Below are positions 1 to 6,113 of a stretch of 14,330 bases of DNA, piece by piece; the first letter of the stretch is position 1; every line of letters begins with the position of its first letter. The stretch is from Opitutia bacterium UBA7350 (GTDB lineage: Bacteria; Verrucomicrobiota; Verrucomicrobiia; Opitutales; Coraliomargaritaceae): NCBI GenBank assembly GCA_002470925.1, contig DKOX01000030.1, positions 1 through 14,330 of the forward strand, given 5' to 3'. The notes below the pieces were generated by a model. The model was not told the origin of the DNA. It saw only the letters and a program-made list of their open reading frames with translations, and made no database searches. The position numbers were made by a program, and so were the translations under genes.

Positions 1-200
1 TAGGGATTACCGGCCTCAACGTCCAGTTTTACACAACCGATCCCGGCACCATCCTGCCCGCGGTTGTGCTGTTTCTCCATCAGGAGGAAGAGTTGATTGA
101 AGCCGTAAAGCGGTGTGCCGTATTTCTCCTGATAATAGGACAGGGGCTTGAGGAGGCGGATCATCGCAATTCCGCATTCATGCTTCAAAGGGTCACTCAT
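1..200 (-). CDS. purF: Amidophosphoribosyltransferase-like class II glutamine amidotransferase, N-terminal part
   Basis: This gene starts at 200 and runs leftward off the window; 66 codons are visible. The N-terminus MSDPLKHECGIAMIRLLKP and the downstream stretch LLMEKQHNRGQDGAGIG match the start of the PurF-like branch common in Bacteroidota and PVC bacteria. Class II amidotransferases use an N-terminal cysteine to release ammonia from glutamine. Here that is Cys9 in HECGIA, so removal of an eight-residue leader would be needed, as in many PurF enzymes. The RGQDGAG stretch belongs to the glutamine-binding part of the domain. PurF makes phosphoribosylamine, the first step of purine synthesis, but the phosphoribosyltransferase half is outside the window. 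A paralogue of unknown substrate is therefore possible. The ATG has no Shine-Dalgarno sequence before it. The gene is divergent from the nuclease gene at 335. Confidence 0.7.
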   Translation of the reverse strand, partial: MSDPLKHECGIAMIRLLKPLSYYQEKYGTPLYGFNQLFLLMEKQHNRGQDGAGIGCVKLDVEAGNP

Positions 201-228
201 GAGTCGTTGTATAAATAGGAAAAAGGCA

Positions 229-258
229 ATTTTATGGAATAGCGATGCAAAGTTGCAA
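229..258 (-). promoter_or_regulatory. Candidate sigma70 promoter for the purF-like gene
   Basis: Read on the minus strand, TTGCAA (258-253) and TAAAAT (234-229) are 18 bp apart and sit 29 bp before the ATG at 200. TTGCAA is its own reverse complement, so the same six bases could also be read on the plus strand for the gene at 335. On that strand, however, the best -10 (TAAGAT, 279-284) is 20 bp away, which is a poor fit. This is a consensus match by eye only. Confidence 0.4.
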
Positions 259-334
259 TTTTGTAATAAACATGGCTCTAAGATGTAAGCCCTCAAGTCA
301 AGCCACGCCATCCAGAAGCTAAAAATTTCCACTC

Positions 335-1693
335 ATGGAACTCATCGACCTCAACCGCCATGGCGGGATCGGAGCCAATTGCCATTTCATCCGCCTCGGC
401 GATTTCAACATTCTCGTAGATTCCGGACTCCACCCCAAAATGATGGGCAAGGACGCTCTGCCCGAACACGCTGCCATCGCCGACCGAACCATCGATCTCA
501 TCATCCTGACCCATTGCCACCTCGACCACCTCGGCTCCATGCCGCTCATGGCGGCCCGCAATCCCCACGCCCCCATCATTACGAGCCTCCCCAACACCTT
601 CCTCGCCCCCCGTATGTTGCGCAATTCCGTCAACGTCATGAAACGCCAGCGCGAGGAACACGGCATCCCGGAACTCCCCCTCTTCCACCACCGCGAGATC
701 GCCATCTTTTCCCGTCAACTCTACGGGCAACGCTTTGAACGCGGCGAAATCCATACCAAGGGCAAGGATCAGGTCGAAGTCATCCTCCACCCCGCCGGAC
801 ACGTGATCGGTGCCGCTGCGGTGGAATTGATCTACAAGCACCGCCGCATCGTCTTCAGTGGCGATATCCTGTTTGAAGCACAACGTACCCTCCCCGGCGC
901 CCACCTCCCCACCGGGAAAATCGACACCCTTGTGCTCGAAACCACCCGGGGCGCCAAAGCCCGTTGCCCCGAAACCACCCGCGCCACTGAGGTCGACCGC
1001 CTTGTCAATTCCATTAGTGCGATCCTCGAACGCGGAGGCAGTTGCCTCATTCCGGTCTTTGCCCTCGGTCGCATGCAGGAACTCTTCAAGGTCATCTACG
1101 AGGCCCGCAACTTTGGACGCCTCCCCCGTTGCCCGATCTTCGCCGCCGGACTCGGGATGGACCTCTGCAATTACTTTGATAAAATCCGCAAAAAGACCCG
1201 CCTGATTGACTTCGACCTGCAAATGTTGGAGCGAATGCGCGTCAAGCCCCTCGAATTCAACCTCCGCCCCGGACGCGACCTCCCTCAAAAGGGGATCTAC
1301 CTCCTCAGCAGTGGCATGATGGTGGAACACACCCCCTCCTACAAAACCGCAGCGGCCCTCCTGCCCCACCCCAAAAACGGCGTCTGCTTCGTGGGATACA
1401 ACGATCCTGACACCCCCGGCGGACAACTCCTCGCCGACCCCGAAGCCTCCCATTTCTATTTCGACGCCCTCGAATACCGCGCCCCAATCCGGGCCTCGGT
1501 TGAACAATTTGACCTCAGCGGGCACGCCAACCGCGAAGAACTCGCCGATTACGCCGTCCAATCCGAAGCGCGCGCGGTAGTGCTGACCCACGGCGACACC
1601 GAGGCACGCAACTGGTTTTGCGAGGAACTCAAGGAACGCATGCCAGAGAGCAAGGTCCTTGATCCGACCCCGGGAGAGCGCTACACGGTGTGA
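335..1693 (+). CDS. Beta-CASP metallo-beta-lactamase fold RNA nuclease
   Basis: The 452-residue protein has the full set of metallo-beta-lactamase and beta-CASP signatures. They are DSG (Asp29), THCHLDHLG (His60, His62, Asp64, His65), PAGHVIGA (His155) and FSGD (Asp177), with the beta-CASP motifs at Glu202 (LETTRG), His397 (DLSGHANREEL) and His419 (LTHGD). IPVFALGRMQEL at about 239-250 is the usual beta-CASP segment. The C-terminal ~65 residues form the RNA-metabolising (RMMBL) region. The family is the CPSF73-like bacterial group: zinc-dependent cytoplasmic endo- or exoribonucleases. The lack of RNase J-type extensions argues against RNase J. All metal ligands are present, so activity is expected, but the RNA substrate cannot be read from the sequence. 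The ATG lacks a Shine-Dalgarno sequence. Transcription should end at the terminator at 1776-1815. Confidence 0.9.
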   Translation: MELIDLNRHGGIGANCHFIRLGDFNILVDSGLHPKMMGKDALPEHAAIADRTIDLIILTHCHLDHLGSMPLMAARNPHAPIITSLPNTFLAPRMLRNSVNVMKRQREEHGIPELPLFHHREIAIFSRQLYGQRFERGEIHTKGKDQVEVILHPAGHVIGAAAVELIYKHRRIVFSGDILFEAQRTLPGAHLPTGKIDTLVLETTRGAKARCPETTRATEVDRLVNSISAILERGGSCLIPVFALGRMQELFKVIYEARNFGRLPRCPIFAAGLGMDLCNYFDKIRKKTRLIDFDLQMLERMRVKPLEFNLRPGRDLPQKGIYLLSSGMMVEHTPSYKTAAALLPHPKNGVCFVGYNDPDTPGGQLLADPEASHFYFDALEYRAPIRASVEQFDLSGHANREELADYAVQSEARAVVLTHGDTEARNWFCEELKERMPESKVLDPTPGERYTV

Positions 1694-1775
1694 TGATTCA
1701 AAATGATCCGCGAGGTACCAGCTTTCGCATTGACTTCCCGCGCGCACGCCGCCCTTATCCCGAGATGCAATTGAC

Positions 1776-1815
1776 CGCCCCGCCGCATCCTGCCGCCGGG
1801 GCGATTTTTATTTTT
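1776..1815 (+). terminator. Intrinsic terminator after the beta-CASP nuclease gene
   Basis: CGCCCCG (1776-1782) pairs perfectly with CGGGGCG (1797-1803) around a 14-nt loop. The stem is followed at once by ATTTTTATTTTT. This is a textbook Rho-independent terminator. It ends only 12 bases before the typA ATG, so it occupies the place where a typA ribosome-binding site would normally lie. Confidence 0.8.
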
Positions 1816-1826
1816 ACACCGCGACC

Positions 1827-3656
1827 ATGAACGCTGAACACATCCGCAATATCGCTATCATCGCCCACGTGGACCACGGGAAAACCACCCTGGTGGATTG
1901 CCTGCTGCAACAGAGCGGGACCTTCCGTGAGAATCAACAGGTCGAAGAACGCGCCATGGACTCGATGGATTTGGAACGCGAGAAGGGCATCACGATCAAG
2001 GCGAAGAACACCGCGGTGCGTTGGAAAAACCCGCAGGACGGAATTACCTATACCATTAATATCGTCGACACTCCGGGCCACGCGGATTTCGGGGCAGAAG
2101 TCGAACGGGTCATGAAAATGGTGGATGGAGTTTTACTCCTGACCGATGCGGTGGGCGGACCACAGGCGCAGACGCGTTGGGTGCTTCGCAAGGCTCTCGA
2201 TGCCGGCCTCAAAACGATTTGCGTGATCAACAAGGTCGACCGCGACACCTCCCGTCCGGATTGGGTGCACGACAAGGTATTGGAATTGTTCCTCGATCTC
2301 GAAGCGGACGATGATCAATTCAACGCGCCCTTCCTCTACGCCTCCGCCAAGATGGGCTTTGCAGACCGCAGCCCCGAGGGCCCGCGCGAAAATATGACGG
2401 ATCTTTTTGAAACGATTGTAGAGCGCATCCCCCCTCCCACCATCGAGGCGGGTGATTTCCGCATGCTGGTGTCCAATATTGATTGGGATGATTACGTGGG
2501 CCGCATGGCGATCGGGCGTGTGCTCTCCGGTGAGGTGAAGCAAGGCCAGGGCATCTTTGCGCTTCGCAAGGACGGGCGCCGTCAACGCGTCAAGATCACC
2601 AAGATGAAAACCTTCTCCGGTCTGGCGACCGACGAAGTGACGGAGGCGGTGGCAGGAGATATCGTTGGATTGGCGGGATTTGAGGATGTCGACATCGGCG
2701 ACACCCTTGCCCTTAATGAAAATGCGGAAGCGCTGCCCTTTGTGGAATTGGACCCTGCGACGGTGCAGATGGAATTTTCAGTCAACAACGGTCCGCTGGC
2801 GGGTCAGGATGGTAAAAAGGTAACTTCGCGCCAGATTCGGGAACGCCTGATTCGCGAAACGCAGTCTAATATTTCAATTTCAGTGGAAGACACCGACGAG
2901 GGTACAAAATTCCGGGTAAATGCGCGCGGAGCGATGCAAATTGCGGTATTGGTGGAAACGATGCGACGCGAGGGCTTTGAAGTGCTGGTCTCGCGCCCGA
3001 CTGTTTTATACAAGGAAATCGACGGAAAACGCTGCGAGCCCTTTGAACAGGTCTGGGTCGAAACACCGGAGGAGCACCTCGGTGGGATCATGGAGAATCT
3101 TGCCAAGCGCAAGGGCAAGGTCACCCATATGGAACACCACAATGCCGGGGTCACGGTCGAAGCGGAAGTTTCGACCCGGGGCTTGATTGGATTTGAAAGC
3201 GACCTCGTTACGATGACATCGGGCCACGGAGTGATGAGCCATTCCTTTTTGGAATACCGTCCCTACTGCGGGGAGATTTCGACGCGCCTGACGGGAACAC
3301 TCGTGAGCATGGAACTCGGCAAGGCGATGCCCTACGCCCTCGATGCGATTCAGAACCGTGGCAAGCTCTTCATCGGCCCGGGCGAGGAAGTTTATAACGG
3401 AATGATCGTGGGGGAAAATCCGCGCCGGGAGGATATGCCGGTCAACCCCGCCAAAGCCAAACAACTTGACAACATGCGAGCCTCCGGTTCCGACAAGGGC
3501 ATTCAACTTGCTCCACCCATCAAATTTTCTCTTGAGCGTGCCATTGAATACATCGCGCCGGATGAATTAGTGGAAGCAACCCCGAATTTCCTGCGAATGC
3601 GCAAGCGGGAACTCGATGCCAATAAACGCCGCAAACTGGCCAAAACCGGGAAGTAA
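1827..3656 (+). CDS. typA: Ribosome-associated GTPase TypA/BipA
   Basis: The 609-residue protein is full length for TypA/BipA, a translational GTPase related to EF-G that binds the 70S ribosome and helps large-subunit assembly and stress or cold adaptation. GTPase motifs are all present: AHVDHGKTT (13-21, P-loop), GITI with Thr56 (switch I), DTPGH (81-85) and NKVD (135-138). Domain II and two EF-G-like alpha/beta domains follow. The C-terminal domain carries the family hallmarks GEEVYNGMIVGE and a basic end (LRMRKRELDANKRRKLAK). The start is fixed by the conserved IRNIAIIAHVDHGKTT opening. No Shine-Dalgarno sequence precedes it, and an intrinsic terminator ends 12 bases upstream. A promoter would have to lie upstream of that hairpin (TTGACT at 1730-1735 is a possible -35), in which case the hairpin would be part of the leader. 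Confidence 0.97.
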   Translation: MNAEHIRNIAIIAHVDHGKTTLVDCLLQQSGTFRENQQVEERAMDSMDLEREKGITIKAKNTAVRWKNPQDGITYTINIVDTPGHADFGAEVERVMKMVDGVLLLTDAVGGPQAQTRWVLRKALDAGLKTICVINKVDRDTSRPDWVHDKVLELFLDLEADDDQFNAPFLYASAKMGFADRSPEGPRENMTDLFETIVERIPPPTIEAGDFRMLVSNIDWDDYVGRMAIGRVLSGEVKQGQGIFALRKDGRRQRVKITKMKTFSGLATDEVTEAVAGDIVGLAGFEDVDIGDTLALNENAEALPFVELDPATVQMEFSVNNGPLAGQDGKKVTSRQIRERLIRETQSNISISVEDTDEGTKFRVNARGAMQIAVLVETMRREGFEVLVSRPTVLYKEIDGKRCEPFEQVWVETPEEHLGGIMENLAKRKGKVTHMEHHNAGVTVEAEVSTRGLIGFESDLVTMTSGHGVMSHSFLEYRPYCGEISTRLTGTLVSMELGKAMPYALDAIQNRGKLFIGPGEEVYNGMIVGENPRREDMPVNPAKAKQLDNMRASGSDKGIQLAPPIKFSLERAIEYIAPDELVEATPNFLRMRKRELDANKRRKLAKTGK

Positions 3657-3695
3657 TTCCTTAGGGGTTCTAGGTTGGGGCTTGAAAGTTGTTGA

Positions 3696-3730
3696 GTGGT
3701 TTTCACCACGGAGGCGCGAAGGCACGGAGC
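3696..3730. repeat. Dispersed 8-bp-periodic repeat element (ACCACGGAGGC type)
   Basis: The element opens with a perfect 5-bp hairpin, GTGGT-TTTC-ACCAC (3696-3709). Three degenerate units then follow at a period of 8: CGGAGGCG (3709-3716), CGAAGGCA (3717-3724) and CGGAGC (3725-3730). Translated in one frame it reads FTTEARRHG, a peptide often seen at falsely annotated starts in genomes that carry this repeat family. The family identification comes from memory. There is no T tract, so it is not an obvious terminator. It lies between the convergent typA and ribbon-helix-helix genes. Confidence 0.6.
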
Positions 3731-3731
3731 T

Positions 3732-3950
3732 TTACTTCTTCGATCGGGCTTTGCCGGTGCTTGCCCGTTTCTTAGGCTTGCTACCGTAAGCGACCGGGCC
3801 TTTCGGATCTTCGACGCCTCCTTTAAGCATGTTACTCATACCACGGTCGCAAAAAAAAGCGATCTGCCCGGATATGGAACGATGATCGCGCTGTGCGGCG
3901 TCTTTTATTTTACATACTAGGTCTTCTGGTAATGAAACGGAAATAGTCAT
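3732..3950 (-). CDS. Small ribbon-helix-helix protein, ParD-like antitoxin type
   Basis: The 72-residue protein begins MTISVSLPEDLVCKIKDAA. That is a DNA-contacting beta strand (about residues 2-7) followed by helix A, and HRSISGQIAFFCDRG supplies helix B. The HRSIxGQI pattern resembles the ParD-like antitoxin family. The C-terminal third is lysine- and arginine-rich (GSKPKKRASTGKARSKK) and probably disordered. An in-frame ATG at 3986 would add 12 residues. I prefer the ATG at 3950 because it begins exactly at the fold and because the only good promoter lies between the two ATGs. No toxin gene adjoins it; the neighbours are typA (convergent) and another ribbon-helix-helix gene (divergent). 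Its role is probably DNA-binding autoregulation, as an orphan antitoxin or a small regulator. Confidence 0.7.
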   Translation of the reverse strand: MTISVSLPEDLVCKIKDAAQRDHRSISGQIAFFCDRGMSNMLKGGVEDPKGPVAYGSKPKKRASTGKARSKK

Positions 3951-3958
3951 ATTTACGG

Positions 3959-3986
3959 GGTATAAGTAACAATACTTAAAAGTCAA
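3959..3986 (-). promoter_or_regulatory. Promoter with embedded operator-like dyad for the minus-strand ribbon-helix-helix gene
   Basis: On the minus strand TTGACT (3986-3981) and TATACC (3964-3959) are 16 bp apart. Between them is a perfect inverted repeat, TAAGTA-acaa-TACTTA (3963-3978, the same 16-bp span on either strand), overlapping the first two bases of the -10 box. Transcription would begin near 3952, about two bases before the ATG at 3950, giving a leaderless or near-leaderless mRNA. A dyad between -35 and -10 is the usual place for repression by a ribbon-helix-helix dimer of dimers; autorepression is an inference. Confidence 0.5.
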
Positions 3987-4006
3987 GTTTTTTGCTGATT
4001 TTTTTA

Positions 4007-4023
4007 TATTTATTAGTTAAATA
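4007..4023 (+). promoter_or_regulatory. AT-rich dyad just before the plus-strand ribbon-helix-helix gene
   Basis: TATTTA (4007-4012) and TAAATA (4018-4023) form a perfect 6-bp inverted repeat around TTAGT, ending five bases before the ATG at 4029. The region is very AT-rich, so a dyad of this size could arise by chance. It mirrors the dyad before the divergent gene in position but not in sequence. No confident -35/-10 pair is visible for the plus-strand gene. Confidence 0.3.
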
Positions 4024-4028
4024 CACTT

Positions 4029-4250
4029 ATGCCTAATAGAAGAGCAGCCCATAAGCAATCTGTCACCATCTCTATCCCGCGGGATTTGGTTACGCGAATT
4101 GACCTCATCGCGAAACTCACGAATCGTTCACGCACCTACATCATTGAGCATCTGGTTCGGTCGCAAATCAATCTGGAGCATGATACGACTCGATTGGATA
4201 AGCAGGTCTTGGCGACTGCCCAAAAAAAGAACCTTCACTCCATGGATTAG
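4029..4250 (+). CDS. Small ribbon-helix-helix (CopG-like) protein
   Basis: This is a 73-residue protein with a basic N-terminus (PNRRAAHK). SVTISIPRDLV forms the beta strand, TRIDLIAKLTN helix A and SRTYIIEHLVRSQI helix B, a typical CopG/Arc-type fold that binds DNA as a dimer. The remaining ~23 residues (from INLEHDTT on) form a short polar tail. It is divergent from another ribbon-helix-helix gene 78 bp away, and the two share the pattern hydrophobic-Ser-hydrophobic-Pro-x-Asp-Leu-Val. No toxin is recognisable downstream. The gene ends at an amber codon (4248-4250) followed in the same frame by 59 further sense codons, so the coding unit may once have been longer, or may still be read through. 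Its product could be an antitoxin or a small repressor. Confidence 0.7.
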   Translation: MPNRRAAHKQSVTISIPRDLVTRIDLIAKLTNRSRTYIIEHLVRSQINLEHDTTRLDKQVLATAQKKNLHSMD

Positions 4251-4430
4251 AGCGATGAAACTTTTATTCCTTGGAAGTATGCGCCCCTGCCTTCTCAATT
4301 AATTGCGGCCCCTAACTGCCCGATTTGGCAGATTTACATGGATCAGGCAAAGCAGGGGTGGTTGGAAACGAGGCGAAGCGATCCGCTTTCCCTTGCAAGC
4401 CGGGCATTCCATATTCAAGGATTTGGCTGA
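4251..4430 (+). other. In-frame 59-codon continuation after the amber stop; possible remnant or readthrough extension
   Basis: Directly after the TAG of the ribbon-helix-helix gene, the same frame stays open for 59 codons to a TGA at 4428-4430, seven bases before tlyA. The translation has protein-like composition, including PWKYAPLPSQLIAAP and CPIWQIYMDQAKQGWLE, three tryptophans and a plausible amphipathic helix. No ATG, GTG or TTG occurs in frame before the ATG at 4338, so it lacks a start of its own for the full length. It could be the C-terminal part of a 133-residue protein interrupted by a nonsense mutation, a readthrough extension, or chance. I do not recognise the sequence. The rest of the gap up to tlyA (4431-4437) holds nothing visible. 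Confidence 0.4.
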
Positions 4431-4437
4431 AATTCTC

Positions 4438-5190
4438 ATGGCATCACCTGAAAAGATCCGGCTCGATGAATTGCTTTTGGCGCGCGGCCTGGCGGTCTCC
4501 CGCTCGCAAGCCAAAGCGTTGATCCTCGCGGGCAAGGTACACAGCACCAGCGAACGGCTCGACAAACCCGGGCGAACGGTGCCCGCCGACCTGCCGCTCG
4601 AGGTGGAGCAAGCGCCGCGCTTCGTAAGCCGGGGCGGCGACAAACTGGAAGGCTTTCTCGATCGTTTCAACATATCGATGCAGGCTTGTGAGTTGCTGGA
4701 TGTGGGCGCCTCCACCGGAGGCTTCACGGATTGCAGTTTGCAGCGCGGGGCGGTGAGCGCCACCTGCGTGGATGTGGGGCGCGCGCAATTACACAATAAA
4801 CTCCTGCAGGATCCCCGGGTCACAAACCTTGAAAAGACCAATGCCCGCCATCTCAAACCCGGCGACCTCCCCCGTGAGCACTACGACCGCATTGTGATGG
4901 ATCTCTCTTTTATTTCCCTCACCAAGGTGCTTCCGGCAGTTTGGTCTTTTTGTGAAACCGGCGGTTGTCTGATCGCCCTCGTGAAGCCGCAGTTTGAAGC
5001 CGAAAAATCCGAGGTCGATGCGGGGCGTGGCATCATTCGGGATCCCGCCATCCAAACCCGCATCCTTGAGGATATCACCGCCTTCGCCCTGCGCGAACTC
5101 GAGGGAGCAGAACTGATCGGTTCCATGGAATCACCCATCAAAGGAACGGACGGCAACCTGGAATACCTGATCGGCCTGCGCAAAAACTGA
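4438..5190 (+). CDS. tlyA: TlyA-family 2'-O-ribose rRNA methyltransferase
   Basis: The protein has 250 residues. An N-terminal S4 RNA-binding domain (about 6-65, IRLDELLLARGLAVSRSQAK) is followed by an FtsJ-like Rossmann methyltransferase. The SAM-binding loop is LLDVGASTGGFTDC (86-99). The catalytic tetrad of ribose 2'-O-methyltransferases is complete: Lys69 (SRGGDKLEG), Asp155 (MDLSFISL), Lys183 (LVKPQFE) and Glu242 (GNLEYL). Studied TlyA enzymes methylate C1409 of 16S and/or C1920 of 23S rRNA; the older name haemolysin is historical. An upstream TTG at 4303 would add 45 residues with no family counterpart, so the ATG at 4438 is chosen. tlyA next to nadK is a recurrent arrangement in several phyla. 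Confidence 0.93.
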   Translation: MASPEKIRLDELLLARGLAVSRSQAKALILAGKVHSTSERLDKPGRTVPADLPLEVEQAPRFVSRGGDKLEGFLDRFNISMQACELLDVGASTGGFTDCSLQRGAVSATCVDVGRAQLHNKLLQDPRVTNLEKTNARHLKPGDLPREHYDRIVMDLSFISLTKVLPAVWSFCETGGCLIALVKPQFEAEKSEVDAGRGIIRDPAIQTRILEDITAFALRELEGAELIGSMESPIKGTDGNLEYLIGLRKN

Positions 5191-5214
5191 GTGTGCCGGC
5201 CGCGGTTGAATCAG

Positions 5215-5240
5215 TTTGCGCTTTGTGAGCCTTTGCGCTT
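5215..5240. repeat. Short repeat TTTGCGCTT x2 between tlyA and nadK
   Basis: TTTGCGCTT occurs at 5215-5223 and again at 5232-5240, 17 bases apart, with TTGTGAGCC-like sequence between. The result is a degenerate 8-9-bp rhythm (TTTGCGC, TTTGTGAGC, CTTTGCGC). It resembles the widely dispersed GCAAAG-type repeats of many environmental bacteria (from memory). The rest of the 62-bp gap shows no gene or terminator. Confidence 0.45.
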
Positions 5241-5252
5241 ACATGACTTAAA

Positions 5253-6101
5253 ATGGATCCCATTGAATCAATAGCCTTTGCGATCAACCGCTCCAAGCCC
5301 GGCGCGGGAGAGGTGGCGCGCTACCTCGGAGGGATTGCAGATTGTGAAGGGGTGCGCACCCAATCCTTCGAGACCTATCCCCTCTCCCCAGACGCCTTGG
5401 AAGGATTTGATCTTTGCATCACGATCGGCGGAGACGGCACCCTGCTCGGGGTGCTCGACGCCGCCCTTCAGAGCGGTTGCGCACTCCTGGGAGTCAACCT
5501 CGGCAAGCTCGGTTTTCTCGCCACTTTTTCACAGGAAGAGTCCGCCCACAAGTTGCCGGACTTTATTAAAGGCAATTACCACATCGCTGAACGCAGCGTC
5601 TTGTGCGGGACTAATACGCAGGGTCAAAGTATCCATGCCCTCAATGATATCGTCTTTAAGGAAACCCAAGGCAACGGGCTCGTGCGCCTGCGAGTGAGCG
5701 CCGATGATAATTATGTCTCGGAGTATCATTGTGATGGCCTCATCTTTTCGACCCCCACCGGATCGACTGCCTATAATCTCTCCGCCGGAGGCCCGATTGT
5801 TGACCCCAAAGTCAGCGCCATTGCGATGACCCCCATCTGTCCACACACCTTCGGTAACCGTTCCGTTATTTTCTCTGATGATACTCGTATCCTGGTGGAG
5901 CGCGGACAAAGCGGCCCCAGTCCACGCGTTACAATCGACGGTCGCAATCACTTCGATGAAGCCTCCCACAGCCTGCCGCTTGAAATCCATTTGGCCGAGG
6001 CGCGGCTACGGCTCATGCAAAACCCGGACCATTCACATTTTGCGATTGTGCGCGACAAACTGGACTGGGGCGCACCTGCCATTCGCGATTCCCTCAGCTA
6101 A
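5253..6101 (+). CDS. nadK: NAD kinase
   Basis: This 282-residue enzyme phosphorylates NAD to NADP in the cytoplasm. The diagnostic GGDGT motif is at 59-63 (ITIGGDGTLLG), with VNLGKLGFLA following at 81-90. The dinucleotide-binding segment HCDGLIFSTPTGSTAYNLSAGGPI spans about 159-182 and includes Asp161. ALND at 129-132 takes the place of the ALNE of some homologues, which is a common variant. The length is usual for the bacterial family. It lies 62 bp after tlyA and 12 bp before the CCA-adding enzyme gene, so the three are probably co-transcribed. The ATG is preceded by GACTTAAA with no Shine-Dalgarno sequence. Confidence 0.96.
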   Translation: MDPIESIAFAINRSKPGAGEVARYLGGIADCEGVRTQSFETYPLSPDALEGFDLCITIGGDGTLLGVLDAALQSGCALLGVNLGKLGFLATFSQEESAHKLPDFIKGNYHIAERSVLCGTNTQGQSIHALNDIVFKETQGNGLVRLRVSADDNYVSEYHCDGLIFSTPTGSTAYNLSAGGPIVDPKVSAIAMTPICPHTFGNRSVIFSDDTRILVERGQSGPSPRVTIDGRNHFDEASHSLPLEIHLAEARLRLMQNPDHSHFAIVRDKLDWGAPAIRDSLS

Positions 6102-6113
6102 AGATTCTGAAAG

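Noticed and set aside
253..284. Plus-strand promoter TTGCAA/TAAGAT for the nuclease gene
   Set aside because: Spacing of 20 bp is outside the normal range and no better pair was found, so no promoter is called for that gene.
293..1747. Long open frame on the minus strand opposite the beta-CASP nuclease gene (about 484 codons)
   Set aside because: The plus-strand frame has every family motif. The antisense frame has no recognisable motifs and is open because of the strong C/G third-position bias.
3696..3920. Possible small gene reading FTTEARRHG on the plus strand
   Set aside because: The start lies in the dispersed repeat and the rest is antisense to the ribbon-helix-helix gene. This peptide is a known artefact of translating the repeat.
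4314..4331. Small hairpin CTGCC-cgattt-GGCAG before tlyA as a terminator
   Set aside because: The stem is only five base pairs and no T tract follows.
4303..4437. TTG start at 4303 giving TlyA 45 extra residues
   Set aside because: TlyA proteins begin at the S4 domain, which the ATG at 4438 provides. The extra residues have no family counterpart.
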